A stretch of DNA of 6,338 bases from an uncultured Mollicutes bacterium (GTDB lineage Bacteria > Bacillota_I > Bacilli_A > RFN20 > CAG-826), in assembly GCA_900549975.1 (NCBI GenBank), contig URQK01000087.1, forward strand, positions 1 through 6,338, given 5' to 3'. A model generated the notes under the pieces. It was given only the letters and a program-made list of their open reading frames with translations, made no database searches and was not told where the DNA came from. This document shows positions 1-6,338 of the stretch, in pieces (the first letter of the stretch is position 1; the number at the start of each line of letters is the position of its first letter). A program made the translations under genes and the position numbers.

Positions 1-23
1 TTAAACCTAAACAAAAAAAAGTT

Positions 24-614
24 ATGAAAAAGTTTATTGCATTATTAGCATTAGTATTAGTGAGTGCAAGCACAATGATGTATGCACAAGAAAGTAACGC
101 AGCAGCACGCCGCGCAGAAAGAAAAGCTCAAAGAGATGCAGAGAGAGCGAAACTCCGTGCCGAAGAAGAGGTGCAGGACATGGCAGCCTATCAACAAGCT
201 GTACAGGCTTTGAAAAACAAGCAATTTGTATTGGAAGCTAATCAGGTTGTCTTCCGCAACGGTATGAGTGCTTTTGTTACTTCAAACACCAACTTCGTCC
301 TGATGAACGGCAACAGAGCTACCGTACAGACTGCTTTCAACACTCCTTACCCAGGTCCTAACGGAATCGGTGGTGTTACAGTAGATGGTAATTCTTCGGA
401 TATGAAGATGAATATCGACAAAAAAGGAAATGTGAACTGCTCATTCAGTGTTCAGGGTATCGGCATCTCCGCTCAAGTATTTATTAATATGAGCAGCGGA
501 AACAATACTGCTTCGGTTAGTATCAGCCCGAACTTCAACAACAATAACCTGACGTTGAACGGAAATATCGTTCCGCTTGACCAGTCAAATATCTTCAAGG
601 GACGTTCCTGGTAA
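24..614 (+). CDS. Secreted DUF4251 family protein
   Basis: This 196-residue protein resembles the DUF4251 proteins of Bacteroidetes, whose function is unknown. The N-terminus is a signal peptide: lysines at 2-3, a hydrophobic core at about 5-19, and a likely signal peptidase I site after A21 (MMYA|QES). No lipobox cysteine is present, so the mature protein is probably periplasmic rather than a lipoprotein. Residues 26-49 form a strongly charged, Ala/Arg/Glu-rich helix, probably a short coiled coil. From about residue 65 the sequence turns into Asn/Gly/Ser-rich alternating strands, suggesting a compact beta fold; the NQVVFRNG and FNTPYPGPNG stretches fall here. The ATG follows an A-rich leader with no Shine-Dalgarno sequence, as is usual in Bacteroidetes. 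A strong terminator lies 23 bases past the stop, so it looks like a single-gene or operon-final unit. Family assignment is by remembered resemblance; the start is secure because it gives the signal peptide. Confidence 0.85.
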   Translation: MKKFIALLALVLVSASTMMYAQESNAAARRAERKAQRDAERAKLRAEEEVQDMAAYQQAVQALKNKQFVLEANQVVFRNGMSAFVTSNTNFVLMNGNRATVQTAFNTPYPGPNGIGGVTVDGNSSDMKMNIDKKGNVNCSFSVQGIGISAQVFINMSSGNNTASVSISPNFNNNNLTLNGNIVPLDQSNIFKGRSW

Positions 615-637
615 TCCGGATACAAGAATCTTATCAT

Positions 638-688
638 AACTCCGCTACAAATCGCGCAAAATGCGTACATTTGTAGCGGAGTTTTTTT
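638..688 (+). terminator. Rho-independent terminator after the DUF4251 gene
   Basis: A perfect 15-bp inverted repeat pairs 638-652 with 669-683. It is topped by a further CGCA/TGCG pairing (655-658 with 662-665) and followed by seven Ts (682-688). It sits 23 bases beyond the DUF4251 stop codon and faces the same way, so it should end that transcript. The right arm also contains a TAnnTTTG promoter-like box listed separately. Confidence 0.9.
666..673 (+). promoter_or_regulatory. Possible Bacteroides-type -7 box for the LuxR-type regulator
   Basis: TACATTTG matches the Bacteroidetes -7 consensus TAnnTTTG exactly. It lies 29 bases before the ATG at 703, which would give a leader of roughly 20-25 bases. 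No TTTG-like -33 element is visible about 20 bases upstream, and the box lies within the 3' arm of the preceding terminator hairpin, so the match could be a by-product of the stem sequence. The placement fits, because almost no other space remains for a promoter between terminator and gene. Confidence 0.4.
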
Positions 689-702
689 ATTCAGTATGGC
701 TT

Positions 703-1362
703 ATGAGAGAATTTATCATTGCAGACAATCAGGATATCAGTAAGGCAGGAATGATGTTCCTGTTGAGTAAACAAAAGGAGGTATCCCTCCTTTTAGAAGC
801 TGACAACAAGGCTGAACTGATTCAGCAGCTACGATTGTATCCGCAAGCAGTGATTATCCTGGATTACACCTTGTTCAATTTTGCGGGGGCAGATGAATTG
901 ATTGTCCTGCAGGAAAGATTCAAGGAAGCCGACTGGATTCTATTCTCCGATGAACTGAGTCTGAACTTTCTCCGTCAGGTATTATTCAGCAGCATGGCTT
1001 TCGGGGTAGTGATGAAAGATAACTCAAAAGAAGAAATCATGACTGCCATTCAATGCGCCACCCGCAAACAACGGTATATTTGCAATCATGTCAGCAATCT
1101 GCTGCTTTCGGGAACTTCTTCTCCGCTGGCAGCGTCAAACATGGACGACCATCTGCTGACGCAAACAGAAAAGAATATCCTAAAAGAAATCGCATTAGGA
1201 AAAACGACGAAAGAGATTGCTGCAGAGAAAAATCTTAGTTTCCATACGATCAACAGCCATCGTAAGAATATCTTTCGCAAATTGGGAGTGAATAATGTGC
1301 ACGAGGCTACTAAATATGCGATGAGGGCAGGGATTGTGGATTTAGCCGAATACTATATCTGA
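703..1362 (+). CDS. NarL/FixJ-type response regulator (REC + LuxR HTH)
   Basis: This is a 219-residue two-component response regulator with an N-terminal receiver domain (about 1-118) and a C-terminal LuxR-type DNA-binding domain (about 150-215). Receiver residues can be placed by motif: D8 in the acidic pocket (the usual second acid is N9), phosphoacceptor D54 in IILDYTL, S82 in the switch Thr/Ser position, and K105 in VVMKDN. The LuxR domain begins LLTQTEKNILKEIALG and its recognition helix lies in SFHTINSHRKNIFRKLGV (179-196). I chose the ATG at 703 rather than the in-frame ATG at 661. The earlier one lies inside the upstream terminator hairpin, and the 14 extra residues do not resemble a receiver start, whereas MREFIIADNQDISKAGM does. 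No sensor kinase is adjacent, so the signal and target genes are unknown. The gene is convergent with mnmA, with 40 bases between them and no clear terminator. Confidence 0.87.
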   Translation: MREFIIADNQDISKAGMMFLLSKQKEVSLLLEADNKAELIQQLRLYPQAVIILDYTLFNFAGADELIVLQERFKEADWILFSDELSLNFLRQVLFSSMAFGVVMKDNSKEEIMTAIQCATRKQRYICNHVSNLLLSGTSSPLAASNMDDHLLTQTEKNILKEIALGKTTKEIAAEKNLSFHTINSHRKNIFRKLGVNNVHEATKYAMRAGIVDLAEYYI

Positions 1363-1402
1363 CACCGCTATTCACTAACCTCTACCCCTCTAAGGGAACT
1401 AT

Positions 1403-2470
<1,068 letters not shown>

Positions 2471-2518
2471 GAATAATGATTCGTCTATTAATAACGTTCT
2501 ATATGTAAGCTAATACCT
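2471..2518. other. Junction between Bacteroides-like and AT-rich Firmicutes-like DNA
   Basis: Left of this segment lies a complete Bacteroides-type mnmA reading leftward. Right of it a PolA reading frame is entered in the middle of the polymerase domain, with no start and no upstream portion. Base composition and codon choice change sharply across it, and Shine-Dalgarno sequences appear only on the right. The exact breakpoint cannot be fixed from sequence alone, but it must lie after the mnmA start and before PolA similarity begins at about 2509-2519. No inverted repeats, target duplications, integrase or tRNA gene mark it, which argues against a mobile-element boundary. Confidence 0.8.
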
Positions 2519-2947
2519 ATTAAAAATTTCTATGCTACTTATCCAGAAATTGCTACATTTATGGGAAATATTATTCAAAATGCAGAAAAAGATGGATTTG
2601 TTAAAACATTATTCGGACGTATTCGCTATTTAAGAGAATTGCATGATTCTAACTATCAAGTTCATGAATTTGCTAAACGTGCAGCCACAAACGCACCTAT
2701 TCAAGGTACTGCTGCTGATTTAATTAAAATGGCAATGATTAATATTGATAAGATGCTTACTAGTAAAAACTTTGAAACTAAATTAGTTCTTCAAATTCAT
2801 GATGAACTTATTTTCAAAGTTCCAACTAAAGAAATAAATGAAGTCGCTCCGCTTATTAAAGAATTAATGGAGCAAGTATATCCTAAGTTAGGTGTAAAAC
2901 TAAAAGTTGATGGTAGTTACGCTAAAACTTGGTATGATGCAAAGTAG
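2519..2947 (+). CDS. polA: DNA polymerase I, C-terminal fragment (5' end missing)
   Basis: This is the last ~140 residues of a family A DNA polymerase, which fills gaps in repair and replaces Okazaki primers. Similarity to bacterial Pol I begins at IKNFYATYPEIATFM (from 2519) and runs to the typical TWYDAK end. Visible parts are the TLFGRIRYL segment, the IQGTAADLIKMAM helix (from about 2699), and motif C, IHDEL (HDEL at 2798-2809), whose aspartate is one of the two metal-binding catalytic residues. The 5'-3' exonuclease domain, the proofreading-like domain, motif A and the O-helix are absent, so about 85% of the usual ~880 residues is missing. The ATG at 2561 is internal to the conserved domain and is not a real start. 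A TAG stop is followed nine bases later by mutM, the usual Firmicutes order. The loss is best explained by the junction just upstream. Confidence 0.9.
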   Translation: MKNFYATYPEIATFMGNIIQNAEKDGFVKTLFGRIRYLRELHDSNYQVHEFAKRAATNAPIQGTAADLIKMAMINIDKMLTSKNFETKLVLQIHDELIFKVPTKEINEVAPLIKELMEQVYPKLGVKLKVDGSYAKTWYDAK

Positions 2948-2951
2948 GTGA
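2946..2951 (+). promoter_or_regulatory. Shine-Dalgarno sequence for mutM, overlapping the polA stop
   Basis: AGGTGA shares two bases with the polA TAG stop and lies four bases before the ATG at 2956. It fixes the mutM start, which also supplies the essential proline at position 2, and suggests translational coupling between polA and mutM. Confidence 0.7.
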
Positions 2952-2955
2952 AAGT

Positions 2956-4353
2956 ATGCCAGAATTACCAGAAGTAGAAACAGTTAAAAATATTTTAAAA
3001 CCTTTATTAGTGGGTCATAAAATTGAAAGTGTTGAGATTTTATATCCAAAAATGATTTTAAAATCAAATCTAGATTTTTTAAGTATTGTTAATAAAACAT
3101 TTATTGATGTTAAAAGAATTGGCAAATATTTATTGCTTTATTTAAGTGATGATTTGGTTATTCTTTCGCATTTAAGAATGGAAGGTAAATATATTTTACT
3201 TAATGATAACGAAACACGAAGCGGGCATTCTCGAATTATTTTTCATTTAGATAAAAATGTCAATGTTAGTTATGATGATTCACGTTGTTTTGGAATTATG
3301 AAATTAATAACCACTAGTGAATTAAATAGCGAAGAAATGTTAACTAAATTAGGACCAGAACCAATGGAATTTAATGACGATTTAAAACTTAAATTATTTA
3401 ACAAATTACAACATTCTTCTTTACCAATTAAAGTTTCGATTATGGATCAAAGTAATATTTCTGGACTTGGAAATATTTACGCTGATGAAGTATTATTTGC
3501 TTCCAAAATTAATCCACTTACTCCGAGCAAATTAATTACTTTAAAACAAATTAATGATATTATTAATAATTCCATTCGTGTATTAAATAAAGCGATTGAA
3601 TTAGGTGGATCAACTGTTAAAAGTTATCATGCCGCTAGAGGGGTAGATGGCAAGTTCCAAAATGAGTTACTTGCATATGGTAAAGTAGGCTCTCTTTGTC
3701 CAAACTGTGGTTATCCTTTTAAGAAAATTCGTATTGGCGGGCGTGGCACTACTTTTTGTCCTAAGTGTCAAAAATATCCTAATGACACAATAGTATTTGC
3801 CATTGTAGGAAAAATCGCCTCAGGTAAATCAACCGCTTTAAATTATTTTAAATCTTTAGGATATAACACTATTTCTGCAGATGAAATTGTTAAAATTTTA
3901 TATCAAAAGCCAGAGGTAATTTTAAAAATCAAAAGACATTTTGCGTCTGCAGTAATAAATAATGTAATTGATACAAAAGTATTAAGAGACATCATTAATA
4001 ATAGTCCTATTAAGAAAAAGCAATTAGAAAGTATTATTCATCCTTTAGTAGAGAATGAATTAAATGAATTTATTCATCATAGTCACACGAAATTTACTTT
4101 TATTGAAGTCCCACTTCTTTTTGAAGCCAATATGGATTATTTAGCAGATAAAATCATTGGTATTTCTGCTTCTACAGATGTTCAAATTGCACATTTATAT
4201 AAACGCGGCGTTACTGATGTGGAGTCATATTTAAGATTAAATGACACTAATACATTTGATAAAAATATAGCAAAAATGGATTATATTGTTACCCCTAGTG
4301 ATGATATAAACGAATTTGAAAATAAACTAAAAGGAATTATTGAAAGTCAATAA
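2956..4353 (+). CDS. MutM (Fpg) DNA glycosylase fused to dephospho-CoA kinase (CoaE)
   Basis: One 465-residue frame holds two complete enzymes. Residues 1-272 are formamidopyrimidine-DNA glycosylase, which removes oxidised purines such as 8-oxoguanine and cuts the resulting abasic site. Visible are the catalytic P2 and E3 (MPELPEVE), K57 (IGKYL), the wedge-region M75, R110 and F112 (DDSRCFG), SGLGNIYADEVL, and a zinc finger with C248, C251, C268 and C271 enclosing R263. Residues from about 279 on are CoaE, which phosphorylates dephospho-CoA in the last step of coenzyme A synthesis. They carry the P-loop GKIASGKST (285-293), D309 in SADEI, IIHP (360-363) and PLLFEA (386-391). The linker is only about six residues (273-278), and no ATG, GTG or TTG lies in frame before the P-loop, so separate CoaE translation is unlikely. 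In many Firmicutes these genes are neighbours. S307 replaces the first Asp of the usual DxD, and the CoaE tail is divergent. An AT-rich codon style runs through both halves. Confidence 0.9.
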   Translation: MPELPEVETVKNILKPLLVGHKIESVEILYPKMILKSNLDFLSIVNKTFIDVKRIGKYLLLYLSDDLVILSHLRMEGKYILLNDNETRSGHSRIIFHLDKNVNVSYDDSRCFGIMKLITTSELNSEEMLTKLGPEPMEFNDDLKLKLFNKLQHSSLPIKVSIMDQSNISGLGNIYADEVLFASKINPLTPSKLITLKQINDIINNSIRVLNKAIELGGSTVKSYHAARGVDGKFQNELLAYGKVGSLCPNCGYPFKKIRIGGRGTTFCPKCQKYPNDTIVFAIVGKIASGKSTALNYFKSLGYNTISADEIVKILYQKPEVILKIKRHFASAVINNVIDTKVLRDIINNSPIKKKQLESIIHPLVENELNEFIHHSHTKFTFIEVPLLFEANMDYLADKIIGISASTDVQIAHLYKRGVTDVESYLRLNDTNTFDKNIAKMDYIVTPSDDINEFENKLKGIIESQ

Positions 4354-4363
4354 TTCCTTTTTT
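4329..4363 (+). terminator. Bidirectional rho-independent terminator between convergent genes
   Basis: A perfect 14-bp stem pairs 4329-4342 with 4348-4361 around a five-base loop, followed by Ts to 4363. The hairpin overlaps the last eight codons and the stop of the mutM-coaE gene. On the minus strand the stem is also followed by a T-rich run, so it can serve the convergent U32 gene, whose stop codon is only 18 bases from the mutM-coaE stop. Confidence 0.85.
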
Positions 4364-4371
4364 ACTTTAAG

Positions 4372-5553
4372 TTATCTTTTTACATGAAGAATATCGTATG
4401 GTTTAAGACTTATATCAGTCTTAATAGCAATAAGCGTTCCCGCAATAGTATAAACATCATAATCAAAATTATTATATTTAATTTCGTTTACTATAACAAA
4501 TTTTGGTTCACTATTTGGTGAAAAACATAAATATTCTTCACCTTTTATAATTTTGTTTTTAACTTCTAAAATAACTTCATTATCTTCTTTTATTTCTCGA
4601 ACAATGCCAATAAAATCCCCAGCTTTTTCAAATTTGTCATTTAAGACAAATAATTGTTCGCTTACCGTAACATTACCATATAAAAATCCATGTCCTGTTA
4701 CACGATTTTCACCATATCCAATCATTGTTTCATATTTTTGATAGTCTAATGGTTTATGAGCATAATAATCATCAATTATCATACGATAACTACTTATAAT
4801 TGCACATAAATAATTATATGATTTCATTCGTCCTTCAATTTTTAAAGAATCAACACCCATATCGATTAAAGCAGGAATACTTTTTAAAGCACATAAATCT
4901 TTGGAAGACATCGAAAAATACTCATCAGTAACTTTATTTTCTTTATCATATAAATAATATTTCCAGCGACAAGAATGTGCACATCCCCCTCTATTAGCAT
5001 CTCTTCCCGTCATAATATTAGAGAGCATACATTTTCCTGAATAAGAAGAACACATTCCGCCATGAATAAATACTTCTATTTCCGTTTTTGCCATCTTTTT
5101 AATATCTTTGATATCATCAAGAGAACATTCTCGGCCAAGAACTACGCGCTTAGCATGATGTTTATAAAAGAAGTCAATCGCTGATTCATTTAAAGAAGAT
5201 AGTTGTGTTGACATATGCACTTCTAAATTAGTATATTTGGTAGCAATTTCTAGCATTGTTAATGAAGAGGTAATAATTGCGTCAACGCCACATCTTTCTA
5301 ATTCTAATAAATATTCTTTAATGTGTTTAGCATTTTTATTGTGCATCACAATATTACATGTAACGTGGATTTTTTTATTTAATGCATGAGCAAAATCACA
5401 AGCATTTTTTATATCACTAAGCGAAAAATTCGATGCATGGGAGCGTAAAGAAAATTCTTTGCCACCAATATAGCAAGCATCAGCGCCATATAAGAGCGCT
5501 AATTTCAATTTATCTAAATCACCGGCAGGCGCTAATAACTCAATACGTTTCAT
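4372..5553 (-). CDS. Peptidase U32 family protein, TrhP2/YrrO-like tRNA hydroxylation enzyme
   Basis: This 393-residue protein belongs to the U32 family, once annotated as collagenase-like peptidases. Members such as E. coli TrhP (YegQ) and B. subtilis YrrN/YrrO are now known to be needed for 5-hydroxyuridine at tRNA wobble position 34, with prephenate as oxygen source. The N-terminus ELLAPAGD (5-12) starts a TIM-barrel-like domain. The U32 signature is at 160-178 (EVFIHGGMC...SGKCMLS), with G166 where the pattern expects Ser or Ala. Four cysteines, C168, C175, C191 and C195, are placed as the cluster thought to bind iron-sulfur. KIEGRMKS follows further on, then a beta-rich C-terminal domain ending at KPYDILHVKR. 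The ATG at 5553 is fixed by the N-terminal motif and a Shine-Dalgarno sequence. It is the second gene of a tight pair, two bases after its partner. Which hydroxylation paralogue it is remains an inference from gene order and the cysteines. Confidence 0.88.
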   Translation of the reverse strand: MKRIELLAPAGDLDKLKLALLYGADACYIGGKEFSLRSHASNFSLSDIKNACDFAHALNKKIHVTCNIVMHNKNAKHIKEYLLELERCGVDAIITSSLTMLEIATKYTNLEVHMSTQLSSLNESAIDFFYKHHAKRVVLGRECSLDDIKDIKKMAKTEIEVFIHGGMCSSYSGKCMLSNIMTGRDANRGGCAHSCRWKYYLYDKENKVTDEYFSMSSKDLCALKSIPALIDMGVDSLKIEGRMKSYNYLCAIISSYRMIIDDYYAHKPLDYQKYETMIGYGENRVTGHGFLYGNVTVSEQLFVLNDKFEKAGDFIGIVREIKEDNEVILEVKNKIIKGEEYLCFSPNSEPKFVIVNEIKYNNFDYDVYTIAGTLIAIKTDISLKPYDILHVKR

Positions 5554-5555
5554 AA

Positions 5556-6338
5556 CTACTTCTCCAAATAAAATGAATCTTGATAAGCAAAGCCATCTTG
5601 AATATTGAGATTTAATTTATCAAGTTCTTTTTTTATAATTTCGATATTTATTTTATTTTTATAATAATCATTTACCAAGGCACATACTTTATTAAAAACT
5701 CTATTTTTAATAAATAAATGATCAATATAAATGAATTTTGCGTGTGATAAGTTATTTAATTCGTTAATATAACTAGTAATATAAGGACGGAAAATAACAC
5801 TTCCATATTGATTTTCAATTACGGGATAAAAATCATTACGTGTTTCTTCTTTTAAATATAAATGATTTTTATTGAATGATATGTTTTTATATTCAGCAAA
5901 CAAAGATATAATTTTACGATATGATTGATACATTGGAACATAACTAAAAGCATTAAGCATTACTGGTGCATTTTGTGCAATTATATCCGTATCTTCAATT
6001 GTTATTTCATTAGATGGACATATAGCTGATACGCCTAATTTAGCATAACTTTGCGCATCTAAATAATTACAAATTAAAGTATATGGCATAAATATAATGC
6101 GTTTAGGTGATATTAATTCAGTTAATATATTTAGTATTCCGATATCTTGAAAGATGAAATTAATTGGTAATTGTAGTAATTTATTTATTTCTCTTTTAAA
6201 TAAATTTATTTCTGATTCATGTAATAAAGCATTTAATAACACATAGATGTTTTTATTTTGAGTATGTTTTTTAATAAAAGAATAAGAAAAATATTTTGAA
6301 GCAAAAAAAGTGAATTTTTCATATCCTAACACATAACC
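5556..6338 (-). CDS. U32-family protein, TrhP1/YrrN-like (N-terminus beyond window)
   Basis: The visible ~260 residues look like the shorter U32 paralogue that precedes the TrhP2-type gene in Firmicutes (B. subtilis YrrN before YrrO). The visible end, GYVLGYEKFTFFASKYFSYS, aligns by eye with the conserved GADAFIIGEQ-type segment near the N-terminus of that family. So about 20 residues including the start lie outside the window, and the in-frame GTG at 6332 is not the true start. Further family-like stretches are NIYVLLNALLHESEI, PYTLICNYLDAQSYAKLGVSAICPSNEI, and SYVPMYQSYRKIISLF, the last matching the position where relatives have a SKRKLISNYF-like segment. It lacks the four-cysteine cluster of its downstream partner, as expected for this paralogue, and may act as a partner subunit. 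It is very AT-rich and Ile/Asn/Lys-heavy. The TAG stop is two bases before the next gene. The family call is moderately sure; the exact function is inferred from context. Confidence 0.75.
   Translation of the reverse strand, partial: GYVLGYEKFTFFASKYFSYSFIKKHTQNKNIYVLLNALLHESEINLFKREINKLLQLPINFIFQDIGILNILTELISPKRIIFMPYTLICNYLDAQSYAKLGVSAICPSNEITIEDTDIIAQNAPVMLNAFSYVPMYQSYRKIISLFAEYKNISFNKNHLYLKEETRNDFYPVIENQYGSVIFRPYITSYINELNNLSHAKFIYIDHLFIKNRVFNKVCALVNDYYKNKINIEIIKKELDKLNLNIQDGFAYQDSFYLEK
5559..5565 (-). promoter_or_regulatory. Shine-Dalgarno sequence for the TrhP2-like gene
   Basis: Read on the minus strand, GGAGAAG lies five bases before the ATG at 5553, within the last codons of the upstream U32 gene. 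It fixes the start and, with the two-base gap between the genes, indicates co-transcription and probable translational coupling. Confidence 0.75.

Noticed and set aside
661..702. Upstream ATG giving the response regulator 14 extra residues
   Set aside because: It lies in the terminator hairpin, and the extra residues do not look like a receiver domain; the ATG at 703 gives the normal start.
1386..1396. Small hairpin between the response regulator and mnmA
   Set aside because: The stem is only four base pairs and no T run follows on either strand, so it is not a credible terminator.
2471..2530. Mobile-element or genomic-island insertion boundary
   Set aside because: No terminal inverted repeats, direct repeats, integrase or tRNA gene are visible, and essential-type genes lie on both sides.
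2561..2563. ATG as start of a short stand-alone polymerase-like gene
   Set aside because: The frame is open upstream and PolA similarity continues to at least 2519, so this Met is internal.
6330..6332. GTG as start of the TrhP1-like gene
   Set aside because: The frame stays open to the window end and the family has about 20 more residues before this point.
2519..6338. Mycoplasma-type genetic code with TGA as tryptophan
   Set aside because: The tryptophans checked (polA TWYDAK, U32 SCRW) use TGG, and the genes read through without in-frame TGA.

Overview
The window joins two pieces of DNA that look as if they come from different organisms. Positions 1 to about 2490 have the composition and gene families of a gut Bacteroides-type bacterium. 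They hold a secreted DUF4251 protein, a NarL/FixJ-type response regulator, and a complete MnmA very like those of Bacteroides. A-rich leaders without Shine-Dalgarno sequences and a TAnnTTTG promoter box support this. From about 2500 to the end the DNA is much more AT-rich. Hand counts of one 60-base line on each side gave 31/60 G+C (2101-2160) and 16/60 (3301-3360). Genes there have clear Shine-Dalgarno sequences, and the order polA-mutM-coaE is typical of Firmicutes, pointing to a low-GC Bacilli/Erysipelotrichia/Mollicutes-like gut organism. Tryptophan is written TGG and no reassigned codon is visible.

Left part: DUF4251 gene (+), ending in a strong terminator; a LuxR-type regulator (+), whose probable promoter box lies inside that terminator; then mnmA (-), convergent with the regulator. 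Right part: the last ~140 codons of polA (+), entered abruptly at the join; a single reading frame (+) carrying a complete MutM/Fpg glycosylase fused to a dephospho-CoA kinase (CoaE); a bidirectional terminator; then, on the minus strand, two tandem U32-family genes resembling the TrhP1/TrhP2 tRNA hydroxylation pair. The upstream member runs off the window end.

The join (about 2471-2518) cuts polA, a gene normally kept intact, and reading-frame damage is visible just at the join. An assembly or library chimera is therefore the simplest explanation, and the two halves should not be read as one locus. Within each half the biology is mostly ordinary. The best genuine curiosity is the MutM-CoaE fusion, which links DNA repair and coenzyme A synthesis in one polypeptide. 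I found no convincing undescribed system, CRISPR array, RNA gene or mobile element. There is no gene-free stretch longer than about 90 bases.
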